NCBI GenBank assembly: GCA_963787195.1
Contig: CAWBCI010000045.1
Coordinates: forward strand, 1 to 60,685
Length of the DNA: 60,685 bases
Direction: 5' to 3'
Source: CAWBCI01 sp963787195
Lineage (GTDB): Bacteria > Bacteroidota > Bacteroidia > Bacteroidales > JAGOPY01
The translations under genes were made by a program, and so were the position numbers. This document shows positions 1 through 9,548 of this stretch, one piece after another; the first letter of the stretch is position 1, and every line of letters begins with the position of its first letter. Below the pieces are notes generated by a model, which searched no databases, was not told the DNA's origin, and was given only the letters and a program-made list of their open reading frames with translations.

Positions 1-85
1 TGCAAACCGTCCCTTCGCGGAACAGGAAATGATTATTACTGTCATCGACTCAAAAGGGAAAGTTACAGAGTTACCTCTTAAATAA
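1..85 (+). CDS. 3' end of an unidentified gene
   Basis: Only the last 27 codons are inside the window. Frame 2 is open from base 2 to a TAA at 83-85 and reads ANRPFAEQEM...TELPLK. The fragment is too short to identify. The end of a gene here is supported by the open frame, the clean stop, and a 47-bp gap before the next signal-peptide start. The fragment could also be a chance open frame, because the window begins abruptly. Confidence 0.4.
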   Translation, partial: ANRPFAEQEMIITVIDSKGKVTELPLK

Positions 86-132
86 CATTATCAAAAAAAA
101 TTCAGAGTAAGTTTAATTATAAGATTAAATAA

Positions 133-1434
133 ATGAAAAAATTAGCGCTTGCCTTGTTGCTTATCTCCTTTGCGATGTCAGTTCCGGCCCAGAAATTATT
201 GGACCTCTACAAGAAAGGCACCATCCGCCTGATCCCGGATGATTCCTATGCCCAGGGAAATAACTGGAATAAAGTTTTCAGTTCATATTACGATACACTA
301 TACGGCAAAGCCATAGGTCAGAGAAAATCGCTGATCCTGATGCCGGATGCTTCGGTAGTGGTTAATAATGCATACCGGAATTATTACACCTTATTTTCTC
401 CAACTGGTAAATTTGAGAAAGAATTCGGTATTACAGGCAAAGATGGAAAGCAGATGAAAAAGATAAAAAAGATTGATGGTATTATCGACAATAAAATCTT
501 TTTCACCGATCTCGATAATATGGGGAATATGACTTGTTTTGATTTTGACGGGAATTATATCAAAAACCTGAAATTGGATTATAGTGATAAGCAGATGATT
601 TCCTTGCCCAATAATAAAATTGCGGTGGTCGGTTGGGTCATCTGGGACACAAAAATTCGTGATTTTGTGGCAATTGTTGATTATGAAAGCAATCAGCAGA
701 AGGATATCTGGGAACATTTCAATGATATCTGTTTTAATGAATTCGGCAATTCAAGTGGAAATGCACATTGTGATCTTTTTAGTTATCAGTATTATTTTAA
801 AGAAGGTGGGGGAATTTCTTTCAATACCATGCCCTTTACAAATCCGACGGGTTATAACTTAGCGCCTCAAATTGCCTGTAGCGGGAATAAATTAATTGTC
901 GCTATCCCAGGCACAGGTGAAATAATGGTTTTTGACCTGGAAGGCAAGTTAATATCAAAAGATAAAATTGGTTGGGCCACCAATTACTTGTCTGTAAAGG
1001 AACAAAGGGAAATTCAGCAAAAGGCAATAGATAAATTCAAGAACACTAAAGAACCCAAATTTTTAAACTGGGTGTCGGCTGAAGAAAGCAAAAAAGCACA
1101 GGAATCACTGGTAAAAGATATGGAAGCCGATATGGCTAAGATAAAGGACCCCATCCCCATTCCTGTATTTTCCACTATAATTAAAGACTCAGATGGGAAC
1201 TTATTATTCTTTGAATATCCCAAAGAGGAATATGCCAATAAGTTTAATGTTTGGATATATAATGATGGAGGAAAATTCGTTTGTCAGAGCAGTTTTGTAA
1301 GCGATGATTATAATCTGGAGATTAATCCGTCAAAGATGGTTTTTCATGATGGTTATATTTATGGCTTACAAAGCCTTAAAAATGCAAACGGAGTTCCCTT
1401 AAGACTGGTAAGGTTTAAGCTCACGAACGATTGA
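133..1434 (+). CDS. secreted protein, probable beta-propeller, function unknown
   Basis: A 433-aa protein. The N-terminus (MKKLALALLLISFAMSVPAQ) is a classical signal peptide with likely cleavage after PAQ, so the protein should be periplasmic or surface-exposed. The body alternates short beta-strand-like segments of the type 'FFTDLDNMGNMTCFDFDGNY' and 'IMVFDLEGKLISKDKI', as in six-bladed propeller proteins of Bacteroidota, although I cannot assign a family. Residues about 295-345 form a charged helical insertion rich in Lys and Glu. There is no C-terminal sorting domain, so secretion should stop at the periplasm or outer-membrane face. The start is the only in-frame Met before the signal peptide. 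The gene is convergent with the oxidoreductase downstream and separated from it by 35 bp. Confidence 0.75.
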   Translation: MKKLALALLLISFAMSVPAQKLLDLYKKGTIRLIPDDSYAQGNNWNKVFSSYYDTLYGKAIGQRKSLILMPDASVVVNNAYRNYYTLFSPTGKFEKEFGITGKDGKQMKKIKKIDGIIDNKIFFTDLDNMGNMTCFDFDGNYIKNLKLDYSDKQMISLPNNKIAVVGWVIWDTKIRDFVAIVDYESNQQKDIWEHFNDICFNEFGNSSGNAHCDLFSYQYYFKEGGGISFNTMPFTNPTGYNLAPQIACSGNKLIVAIPGTGEIMVFDLEGKLISKDKIGWATNYLSVKEQREIQQKAIDKFKNTKEPKFLNWVSAEESKKAQESLVKDMEADMAKIKDPIPIPVFSTIIKDSDGNLLFFEYPKEEYANKFNVWIYNDGGKFVCQSSFVSDDYNLEINPSKMVFHDGYIYGLQSLKNANGVPLRLVRFKLTND

Positions 1435-1469
1435 CTTTGCTTGCATTGTCCGGATTATTATTTTTAAAT

Positions 1470-2438
1470 CTACCGGACGATTTTAATGACGACATTTCCC
1501 GTTTTCTCCCCGCTTTCAACGTAGCGTGTAGCTTCGACTATTTGTTCCATGGTATAAGTCCTGTCGATAACGGCTTTGTACTTTCCTGCTTCGATCAGCT
1601 CTTTAAAAAAGATTATATCTTCCTTAGCAGCTTTGGGGATGGGGAACATAACTTTTTTAGAGCTGAAAACCGGTGTCAGCAGGGTCAAAAATATATTCTG
1701 GCCTAAATAGCCGAGTTCCGTTGAAAAGTACATCCCTCCCGGATTCAGTAATCTTTTACATTTGAAAAAGGAGCTTTTACCGACGGCATCAAAGATCACA
1801 TCATACTTTTGCCCGCTTTTCGTAAAATCTTCTTTAGTATAATCCATAAGTTCAGCGGCGCCCAGAGATTTCAGCAGTTCAAAATTCCGGGTTTTACATA
1901 CGGCCGTAATTTCAGCCCCATGATATGCCGCAAGCTGGACGGCCGCAATACCAATGGATCCGGAAGCCCCGTTTATCAGGATCTTTTTTGCCTTCTTAAA
2001 ATCTATTTTCCTGATATAAGTATTGGCCAGCATAGCTCCGTCACAGACAGCTGCTGCTTCTTCATATGAGATATTGGATGGTTTGTTGGTGATGGATGTG
2101 TTTTCGGGCAGGCAAATATACTCGGCATGTGTTCCGAATTTCGCAGTGCTTAATCCAAAAACCTGATCACCGATTTTATATGTTTTAACTTCGGAACCGA
2201 TGGCTTCTATTTCCCCTGCAAGCTCGCTGCCTAATATTTGTCTTTTTGGTCTGAACAAACCGTTCATCAACCTGATAATAATGGGATATTCAGGTTTCCG
2301 AAATCCGCAATCGGTGCGGTTGACAGTTGTTGCATATATTTTTATAAGGACTTCATTGTCTTTCGGACCTGGCTTTTCCACTTCCCTGAGCTGCAGAACC
2401 TCCGGCGGCCCGTATTTTGTGTGAACTATCGCTTTCAT
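1470..2438 (-). CDS. NAD(P)-dependent medium-chain dehydrogenase/reductase (quinone oxidoreductase-like)
   Basis: A 322-aa member of the medium-chain dehydrogenase/reductase superfamily, with the usual family length. The N-terminal GroES-like domain (about 1-120) includes 'GSELAGEIEAIGSEV' and 'GDQVFGLS'. The Rossmann domain (about 125-270) carries the nucleotide-binding loop 'INGASGSIGIAAVQLA', of the AxxGxxG type found in zinc-free quinone-oxidoreductase-like members. The structural-zinc cysteine cluster of classical alcohol dehydrogenases is absent, so this is probably an NAD(P)H-dependent enone or quinone reductase; the substrate is unknown. The start MKAIVHTKYGPPEVL is typical of the family. 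It is a single-gene unit between a convergent neighbour and a repeat-filled upstream spacer. Confidence 0.9.
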   Translation of the reverse strand: MKAIVHTKYGPPEVLQLREVEKPGPKDNEVLIKIYATTVNRTDCGFRKPEYPIIIRLMNGLFRPKRQILGSELAGEIEAIGSEVKTYKIGDQVFGLSTAKFGTHAEYICLPENTSITNKPSNISYEEAAAVCDGAMLANTYIRKIDFKKAKKILINGASGSIGIAAVQLAAYHGAEITAVCKTRNFELLKSLGAAELMDYTKEDFTKSGQKYDVIFDAVGKSSFFKCKRLLNPGGMYFSTELGYLGQNIFLTLLTPVFSSKKVMFPIPKAAKEDIIFFKELIEAGKYKAVIDRTYTMEQIVEATRYVESGEKTGNVVIKIVR

Positions 2439-2492
2439 AAGGCTCTCCTTTTTTAAGTTATTGTATGATGAAGGTAAACATTTTACGGAAAG

Positions 2493-2546
2493 GTCGTCAG
2501 TCGTCAGTCTTCAGTCGTCTTCAGTCTTCAGTCAGCAGTCAGCAGC
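2493..2546. repeat. heptamer-type microsatellite (GTCGTCA/GTCTTCA/GTCAGCA)
   Basis: About seven imperfect tandem words of seven bases built on GTCNNCA. Related heptamers (GTCGTTA/G) occur at about 33177-33200 and 38685-38787, so it is one of a dispersed family of intergenic simple repeats. Confidence 0.7.
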
Positions 2547-2625
2547 GGAGCGGAGCGAGGATCGGAATAAGTCGGGATCGGCATTAGGCGGTTTAGATAT
2601 TGATTACAATTCAGATACTTTTTTT

Positions 2626-2723
2626 AAACCACTAAACTCCAAGACACTAAGACACTTGAAAATCTGCTTTGTAATTCTCAATGAATAATTTGGTGAACCT
2701 TGGAGTCTTGGTGACTTGGTGGT
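2626..2723. repeat. imperfect inverted repeat (hairpin element)
   Basis: The left arm (about 2626-2655) reads AAACCACTAAACTCCAAGAC... and the right arm (about 2692-2723) is its imperfect reverse complement (...GTCTTGGTGACTTGGTGGT). The arms are about 30 bp with a 36-bp centre. Related hairpins with 'TTTTAGCCACA..CCAA' arms lie at 20975-21080 and 35545-35654. It resembles a miniature non-coding element; there is no ORF. Confidence 0.55.
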
Positions 2724-2742
2724 AAAGATTTGCTAAGCAATC

Positions 2743-2822
2743 AAATAAGGTAAATAAGGTAGGCTATTTAGCCAGGATTTCCTGCTACTAAGGTTTATGG
2801 TATGAAAATAAGGTTTTTATAC
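2743..2822 (-). repeat. inverted, shortened copy of the dispersed ~160-bp element
   Basis: Read on the minus strand this contains 'AACCTTAGTAGCAGG' and 'ACCTTATTTACCTTATT' in the same order as the direct copies at 33701-33863 and 35654-35815. It lies immediately beside an inverted repeat, as the 35.6-kb copy does. Confidence 0.5.
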
Positions 2823-3027
2823 AGAAACCTAGTTACCAGGTCTCCTTGTCACGTTCCCCAATACCGGCTTTAAATCCCAAATAACAAATCCCAAATCTCA
2901 ATCAAATTCCCCACTAACCAATATACCATTAACTTTCCCCAATACCTAATACCCAGTACCCAATACCCCAATTAACATTCATTAACACAAAATAACAGAT
3001 CATTAACAATTCCGTTTTTTGGTGATT

Positions 3028-3035
3028 TACCTTTG
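3028..3035 (+). promoter_or_regulatory. -7 box (TACCTTTG) of a Bacteroidota promoter
   Basis: It matches TAnnTTTG exactly. No clear TTG lies 17-23 bp upstream, so the -33 element is weak. It would give the 3119 gene a leader of about 75 nt. Confidence 0.4.
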
Positions 3036-3118
3036 TAAGGCCTAAAACTATATATGGTGTAAATATTTGTAAATGCACTATTTATACAATGAAAGGCATA
3101 ATTTAAACCCATCATAAA

Positions 3119-3400
3119 ATGTCAACTGTAATTTTTTTTCACGAAGTTAAGGACGGAGCTCACTGGGCTAAAGCCTGGCATAAAGGTCCTGGAAGCAGGC
3201 ATGAATTGTTTGCAAAATATGGTGTAACAGCCCGTACTTTCCGGGATCCGAACAATCCGAATTCAACCGGTTTGATAGCAGAAGTTTCGGATTTGAAAAA
3301 ATTCCAGGCTGTACTGGCCTCAGAAGAGGGCAAGAAGGCCATGTCGGAAGACGGATTGAAAGTCGAAACTTTGAGGGTGCTGGAAGAATTCACTCCATGA
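3119..3400 (+). CDS. small dimeric alpha/beta-barrel-like protein, function unknown
   Basis: A 93-aa cytoplasmic protein without signal or membrane segment. The pattern of an initial strand (STVIFFHEV), a helix (HELFAKYGV), the strand 'STGLIAEVSD', the helix 'LKKFQAVLASEEGKKAMSEDG' and a last strand 'LKVETLRVLEEF' fits a ferredoxin-like dimeric alpha/beta barrel, as in monooxygenase-like or stress-responsive small proteins. I cannot name a substrate. It is monocistronic, with a -7 box upstream and a hairpin terminator directly downstream. Confidence 0.75.
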   Translation: MSTVIFFHEVKDGAHWAKAWHKGPGSRHELFAKYGVTARTFRDPNNPNSTGLIAEVSDLKKFQAVLASEEGKKAMSEDGLKVETLRVLEEFTP

Positions 3401-3412
3401 GTATAAAATAAT

Positions 3413-3456
3413 GCGGCCCCTGTAGCATCCATTCAATTGGATGTGGGGCTGCTTTC
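3413..3456 (+). terminator. rho-independent terminator after the 3119 gene
   Basis: GCGGCCCC at 3413-3420 pairs with GGGGCTGC at 3445-3452 (one G-T pair), and CATCC pairs with GGATG across an eight-base loop, with the bulge TGTAG on the left arm. A short T-rich run (TTTCTT) follows. It starts 13 bp after the stop codon of the 93-aa gene. Confidence 0.7.
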
Positions 3457-3462
3457 TTCACC

Positions 3463-3550
3463 TCACCACATCACCACATCACCACATCACCACATCACCA
3501 CATCACCACATCACCACATCACCACATCACCACATCACCACATCACCACA
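3463..3550. repeat. perfect octamer tandem repeat, 11 copies of TCACCACA
   Basis: Eleven uninterrupted units occupy 88 bp between two convergent genes. The array ends exactly at the cusB stop codon (TCA on this strand, TGA on the coding strand). Read on the minus strand the unit is TGTGGTGA, and because eight is not a multiple of three, TGA appears in all three frames. Confidence 0.95.
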
Positions 3551-4735
3551 TCAACAAGCCATATCCCCTGCATTCATCTTTGATGCAAGTAGCTTATAAG
3601 CGCCCTTTACTACAACCAGTGTGTTTTTCATATCGAATCCTTCCGGCAATATCACCTCGGTATTTCCCTGATCACTAAGACCTTTCTGTACTTCTATCAT
3701 ACGGTATTCACAGAAGGGATTGCCGCTTTCTTCCTTGTCCCTGACATATGCAAAAATATAATCCCGGTCCTCAAAACTGACAATAGCCTCCGATGGCAGC
3801 GCTGTTACCATTTCGCCCGAAGTCTCGATAATGGCATTCACATACATTCCGGGCAATACACTTTTACAATTTCCTTCGACCCGGGCATAAACTTTATAAG
3901 TCCTGTCAGGGCCAATAGAACTGCCCGTCTGATAAATGACGGCATCATGCTGCTCTTTTTCATTATTGATAAAAAAACGGATCTTCTGGCCTGTAAATAC
4001 CTTATTGGCGTCCTTCTCAAACAATATCAGCTCCAGGAAGAGCTTATCATTATTCTCTATCTCGAACAGGACATCGGAGGGGGACACGTATTTGCCTATA
4101 TTCACATTAACTGATTTGACATAGCCGTTTATGGGTGATGTGAGGGCCAGGGAACTGCTGATATTGTCCTCGTTCAGCTTATCAGGATCAATTCCTATGA
4201 GCATCAGCTTTTGTTCCAGGGCCCTGGTCTGGGCTTTCAGGCTCAGGTATTCAGCCTTTACCTGCTGCATATTCATTTTTGAATATACATCTGCTTCATA
4301 AAGTTCGCTATGCCGTTTATATTCTGCTTCAGCAAATTCAAGCCTGCTTTTGGCCTCCAGGTAATTTTGCTGGATGTCAACAAATTCCTGATTTTCAAGA
4401 ACTGCCAGGGTCTGTCCTTTGTGAATTGCATTCCCGGGCATCAGGAAAGTGCTCTTCACAAAGCCCCCGAGGGGGGCACAAACAGTCGCGAGGTTTTGCG
4501 GGGCCACGGCCACCGTGCCATTTACTTTTAAGGTGTTGCTGAGCGACAGATTTGCGATTTTGCCTGTTTCTATGCCGGCTAATTTTATCTGGTCTCCACG
4601 CAGCTCCACGATATCTGCCGGGAGCACTTCTTCTTCCTTATCGCCTGAAATGGCATTTTTCCCGTCATTGCAGGAACTTAAAACAATGAAGAAACAGGAT
4701 AAAATGCTCAGGCTTATATTTCGATATGTATTCAT
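3551..4735 (-). CDS. cusB: efflux RND periplasmic adaptor (membrane fusion protein), CusB/CzcB type
   Basis: A 394-aa lipoprotein: the signal ends in the lipobox LSSC followed by NDG, so it should be acylated. It bridges the inner-membrane RND pump and the outer-membrane channel. Visible parts are a barrel-sandwich half ('VCAPLGGFVKSTFLMPGNAIHKGQ'), a helical hairpin (about 120-180) and the second biotinyl-lipoyl half 'LTSPINGYVKSVNVNIGKYVSPSD', followed by beta-barrel and membrane-proximal segments ('LPSEAIVSFEDRDYIFAY'). It starts 12 bp after the stop of the pump/channel gene, so it is the last gene of the operon. Family knowledge says Cu+/Ag+ or Zn/Co/Cd export; the metal cannot be read from this sequence. 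Its stop codon abuts an octamer repeat array. Confidence 0.92.
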   Translation of the reverse strand: MNTYRNISLSILSCFFIVLSSCNDGKNAISGDKEEEVLPADIVELRGDQIKLAGIETGKIANLSLSNTLKVNGTVAVAPQNLATVCAPLGGFVKSTFLMPGNAIHKGQTLAVLENQEFVDIQQNYLEAKSRLEFAEAEYKRHSELYEADVYSKMNMQQVKAEYLSLKAQTRALEQKLMLIGIDPDKLNEDNISSSLALTSPINGYVKSVNVNIGKYVSPSDVLFEIENNDKLFLELILFEKDANKVFTGQKIRFFINNEKEQHDAVIYQTGSSIGPDRTYKVYARVEGNCKSVLPGMYVNAIIETSGEMVTALPSEAIVSFEDRDYIFAYVRDKEESGNPFCEYRMIEVQKGLSDQGNTEVILPEGFDMKNTLVVVKGAYKLLASKMNAGDMAC

Positions 4736-4747
4736 AATACTGATGTT

Positions 4748-7700
4748 TTAAAAGATTTTTCCTGAAATAAATTCTATATTTATGATGGTCTGGTTGTAAT
4801 TATTTAAAGCCTTCAGGTAGTTTTGCTTAATTTCCAATGCCTGGCTGAGATTCAGAATATAGTCAAGATAATCCATAGCGCCGGCTTTATACGAGAGTGT
4901 GGCCTGTTCGATGATCAGCTCAGCCTGGGGGATGGCCTCTTTTTCATAATATTCAATACTGTGATTATACCTGGCTGATTCTTCCAGAAGGCCACGGTAT
5001 TTACCGCTTAATTCCCTGCTGAAATTCCCGGCCCGGTTTATGGCAACTTTTTCCTGCAGGCCGGCAGCTTTTATCCGGGCAGAACCGGAATTGAAAAACA
5101 AGGGAATGCTTATCCCTGCCTGTATGCCGGTAAAACGGTCGCCCGGACCGAAAGTGACCGGGGAATATTGTCAAATTCCTGAATACCCTGCATACTCTGG
5201 CTGAAATACCCGATATTAAAATCAGGAAGCATGTGTCCCCTTTCAACCTTCTTTTCCAATCGTCTTATCTCGGTTTGTTGCTGCATAAATGCCAGGGAAG
5301 GATTTGCCTGCAAGGCTGCGCTGTCGGAAATAATATTCATCTCTATCCTCCTCAGCACTGTATCTGCCGGCCGGAATATGTTTGCCGTATTCATCAGTGT
5401 CTGCATTTTTTGAATAGAAATAGTCAGATCCGCGTTCACTTGCTGCAAGCGGTTTTTCATTTCCATGCTGCGGGAACGGGCAGTGATCATTTCCAGGCGA
5501 TTTGTCTCTCCCGATCTGGCCCGGAGTTCAGCGGCCCTGAAAAATCCCGAGTAGAGACTATCCTGATAGACCAGCAGTTTCTGATAAGCATAGAGGTAAA
5601 CCAATTGCCAGTATACCTGCTTTACATGGCTCCCCAGCTCCAGACGCGACATTTCCAGTTCCCACTGACTGCCTTTGATGCCGGCTTTTGCCAGTTTGTT
5701 CTGATCAATATAAAGTGTCGGAAAAGCAAATGACTGGGATATACTGATACTGTTATCCTTGCTGTAGGAGTTGATCTGGCCGAATTCCCCGTCCAGGGAG
5801 GTTTTGGGAAGGTCCCAGGAGGCTCCCTTCAGGGCTTGCTGTACTTTCACCGAATTCTCTGAAGCCTTTATCGAAAGGTTGCTGTCCAGAGCAAGCTGAA
5901 CAGCCTGTTTCGCACTGATAGCTTGTAAGTGCTGTGCATTTAATCCATTCGTGAAAGCTGCCCCGCAGGATATCATGAAAAACAATGAAAGTATTTTCAT
6001 TTTCTTCTTTTTAAAAATTCTTCTGAAAGATGTTTTGGAGAATATGATATAGAATATGGGAAGAACGACCAGGGTCAGGAAGGTGGAGGTGATGAGTCCG
6101 CCTATGACCACCGTGGCCAGGGGTTTCTGCACTTCTGCACCGGCAGAAGTCGAGAGTGCCATGGGGAGGAAGCCGAGGGAAGCCACCGAAGCGGTCATCA
6201 CCACTGGCCGCAGACGGGCATTCAGTCCTTTCAGCACCCTCTGGATAATGTCGCTGAGGCCTTCTTTTTCAAGGCGGTTGAATTCCGAAATGAGCACTAT
6301 TCCATTCAGCACAGCCACCCCGAACAAGGCTATAAATCCTACCCCGGCGGAGATGGAAAAGTTCATCCCGCGAAGCCAGAGAGCTATCACGCCTCCTATA
6401 GCAGCCATAGGCACTGCTGTGAAGATCAGCAGGCTTTGTTTGACCGAATGGAAGGTGAAATAGAGCAGCACGAATATCAGCAAAAGGGCCACAGGCACGG
6501 CCACCGACAAGCGGGACTTCGCGGCTTCCAGGTTCCGGAACTGCCCGCCATACTCAACATAATATCCGCTCGGGAGGAATACTTCTTTATCAATACGCCT
6601 GCTGACTTCCGAAATAAGACTTTGGATATCCCTGTTGCGGACATTCAGACCAACCGTAATTCGTCTTTTGGTATTTTCACGTGAAACCTGGGCGGGTCCT
6701 GACTTGATTTCAATTGTGGCCACTTGTTCAAAAGGTATCTGGCCCCCGGAGGGTAGCTCTACTGTGAGGTTTTTCACATCCTCCAGGTTCTGACGATAGT
6801 CTTTATCGAGACGCACCACCATCCCGAAGCGCTTTTCCTGCTCATAGACGACCCCTGCCTGGCTCCCTGCAAAAGCAGCCCTCAGGACGCGGTTCACATC
6901 CCTCACCGAAAGGCCATACTGGGCCAGCCTGTCGCGGTCGTATTCAACCTGCACCTGGGCCAGGCCTGTGACCTTTTCTACATTGATATCCTCAGCCCCC
7001 TGAATTCCATTGACTATATTTTCCACATCTCCTGCCTTCTCCGCCAAAACATTCAGATCATCTCCAAATATCTTGATGGCAATATCCTGCCGGGAACCTG
7101 AGAGCAATTCGTTGAAACGCATTTGTATAGGCTGCTGAAACTCGAATTTCACACCCGCCAGTACCACCAGTGCTTCCTCCATTTTCCCGACCAGCTCTTC
7201 ACGGCTGCCGGCCGAAGTCCATTCACTCTTATCTTTCAGAGTGATAATATAATCTCCTGTTTCCATGGGAGTCGGATCGGTGGGTATTTCACCGGCGCCA
7301 ATTTTGCACACAGTATGCTTGATTTCCGGGAATTTGGCCAGCAATATTTTATTCGCCTGGATTACGGTCTCGATGGTATTTGAGAGCGAGCTTCCCTGGA
7401 GGGTGATCACTCCCGCTGCCAGGTCGCCTTCCTCAAGCTGGGGGATAAACTCTCCTCCCAGATTGTTGAAAAGGAAAATGCTGAAAATGAATAAAAGGAC
7501 GGCCGAAGCTGACACCAGCAATTTTCGCCTGATGGCGAAAAGTATGAGAGGATTAAAAGCACGATGGAGGATATCCATGAGTTTATCGGAAAAATTCCGT
7601 TTATGCTGTGTTTTTTTACTCAGGAAGAGTGCAGAGGCCATGGGAACATAGGTAAGCGAAAGCACAGCTGCACCCAGGAGGGCAAAGGCAACGACCTGTG

Positions 7701-9141
7701 CCATCGGGCGGAACATTTTGCCTTCTATTCCTATCAGCGCCATGATAGGAAGGTATACGATCAGGATGATGATCTGTCCGAAAGTTGCGGAACTCATCAT
7801 GCGTTTGGCTGATTCGAATACATTCTCATCCATCTGGGCCTGGCTTAGCCGGCTTGGCCCCTGAAGCTGGCCTTTACTCCGGTAAATCCGGTGGACCACA
7901 CTTTCCACTATGATAACCGCCCCGTCTACGATCAGGCCGAAGTCGATGGCCCCCAGGCTCATAAGATTACCCGAAACACCGAAGATGTTCATCAGGGAAA
8001 TGGCGAAGAGCATGGAAAGAGGGATCACCGAAGCGACAATCAGCCCGGCACGCAGGTTTCCCAGAAGCAGAACGAGGATGAAGATGACGATGAGGGCCCC
8101 TTCGATCAGGTTGCGTGAGACCGTGCCTATGGCCCTTCCCACTAGTTCGGAACGGTCCAGGAAAGGCTCTATTTTTATTCCTGCAGGCAGGGATTTCTGG
8201 ATAGACTGTATACGGCTTTCAACATTGTCGATAACCTGGTGCGCATTCGCTCCTTTCAGCATCATTACTACTCCGCCAACTGCTTCGGTGGTATCAATAA
8301 CCAGGGCCCCGTAACGGGTAGCATTCCCGTAACGAACGATGGCCACATCCCGGATCAGGACCGGAACACCCGAATGATTGTTCTTCACTACAATCTTTTC
8401 AATATCCTCCAGGCTTTTTACCAGTCCTATACCGCGTATGAAATAAGCCGAAGGTTTTTTATCGATATAAGCGCTGCCGGTATTCTCGTTATTCCTTTCC
8501 AGGGCATCGAAAATATCGGTAAGGCTGAGGTTCATACTCAGCAGGCGATCCGGGTTGACCGCGATCTCATATTGTTTAACAAAGCCCCCGTAGCTATTTA
8601 TGTCGGCAACGCCCGGTGTGCCCAGCATTTCCCTGCGCACGATCCAGTCCTGTATTGTCCGGAGTTCCATAGGTGAATATTTATTCTCATAAGCCTTGTC
8701 GACGGCCAGCCGGTACTGGTATATCTCGCCCAGGCCGGTGGATATGGGGGCCAGCTCAATTTTCGCCAGGCCATCGGGGATGGCTTCTTCAGCTTCTTTC
8801 AGTCTCTCACTGAGCTGTTGCCGGGCCCAATAAACATCCACCCCATCTTTGAAAACAACGGTCACTACAGATAATCCAAGCCGGGAGATGGAGCGCAGTT
8901 CGATGATATCGGGAATGTTTGCAACTGCTACTTCAACAGGGGCCGTGATGAAGCTCTCAACTTCCTGCACGGCAAGCGCAGGCGCCAGGGAGATAACCTG
9001 TACCTGGTTGTTGGTAATATCCGGGATGGCATCTATTGGAAGTCTGGTTAAGGAATAAGTTCCCCAGCCGATAAGCCCGGTCACGAACAAAGCGATTATG
9101 AATTTATTCCGTGTGGAAAAATGGATAATCTTTTCTATCAT
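4748..9141 (-). CDS. cusA: CusA/CzcA heavy-metal RND pump fused to a CusC/TolC-type outer-membrane protein; one apparent frameshift
   Basis: Residues 1-1047 form a heavy-metal RND pump, opening with MIEKIIHFS (chosen over the Met four codons upstream because this start is typical of the family). The TM4 proton-relay signature DFGLIVDGAVIIVE lies near residue 400. The reading frame then runs without a stop into a second signal-peptide-like segment starting at Met1048 (nt 6000; MKILSLFFMISCGAAF) and a TolC-type outer-membrane efflux domain. Such pump-channel fusions are known in Bacteroidota. The frame breaks at a GGGG run (5160-5163): adding one base rejoins '...GIQEFDNIP' to 'VTFGPGDRFTGIQAGISIPLFF' and gives 1464 residues. 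As written, the long frame stops at 5110 and the tail (4748-5101) is in another frame. A sequence error is more likely than inactivation. The operon continues with cusB. Confidence 0.88.
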
Positions 9142-9227
9142 AATAAAATACATTAATAATTAAACGCAGAAACAGCAGGGTCCGCAAGGCGGAATGCAAA
9201 AAGGGTAGTAAAATGGAAAAGAAGGGA

Positions 9228-9548
9228 TTATGCTATTTTGGGCGGTTCCCAAATGCTATAATAAAGGGTGGAAATGTAAGCGGAAGCGTATTCCGGGTTT
9301 TGTTTTTTTATGAAAGAATGATTATTGAAGTCGATAATGAGATCCGTAAAGACAACACGCGAAGCGCAGCAGTTGCAGGTACAGAAAGGGGAGCAATGAT
9401 CTATATCGCCTGCATGATTGTCGAAGTTGATCTGCAGCATTTCAGTTTGATACTTAGATTCATCGGCCAGGGGTTCATCACAGCAGGGTACCACCGTGAG
9501 AAACAGTATGTAAATGGAAAGGACCGATGCAAATATCTTAAGGATCAT
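9228..9548 (-). CDS. DUF6660 family small Cys-rich secreted protein
   Basis: A 106-aa protein. I start it at MILKIFASVLSIYILFL (a signal peptide), because the upstream extension overlaps the previous gene and reads like its shadow. The mature part is rich in Asp and His and contains the cluster HCSPFCTCNCC, which is the hallmark of small proteins found next to CusA in Bacteroidota. I infer a periplasmic metal-binding or accessory role in the efflux system, by location and cysteines only; no biochemical role is established to my knowledge. It overlaps the end of the DUF6873 gene by 11 bp and precedes the pump gene by about 85 bp, consistent with one transcript. Confidence 0.8.
   Translation of the reverse strand: MILKIFASVLSIYILFLTVVPCCDEPLADESKYQTEMLQINFDNHAGDIDHCSPFCTCNCCASRVVFTDLIIDFNNHSFIKKQNPEYASAYISTLYYSIWEPPKIA

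Larger units (their letters stand above)
2439..3118. other. 680-bp gene-free spacer filled with repeats
   Basis: No convincing coding frame was found. From left to right it holds a heptamer-like microsatellite (2493-2546), an imperfect inverted repeat (2626-2723), an inverted copy of a ~160-bp element that also occurs at 33.7 and 35.7 kb (2743-2822), a low-complexity stretch of 'AATACCC/AAATCCC' words (about 2860-2975), and finally a -7-like box ahead of the gene at 3119. Such spacers recur at 33-34, 35.5-36 and 38.7-39 kb in this window. Confidence 0.6.

Noticed and set aside
3463..3550. Short regular repeats that might be read as a CRISPR array
   Set aside because: The unit is eight bases with no spacers between units; it is a simple tandem repeat and no cas gene is nearby.
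5233..9058. Several open frames of 60-166 codons on the plus strand opposite the efflux pump
   Set aside because: They are antisense shadows of a conserved gene, are rich in unlikely residue patterns and have no leader or family resemblance.
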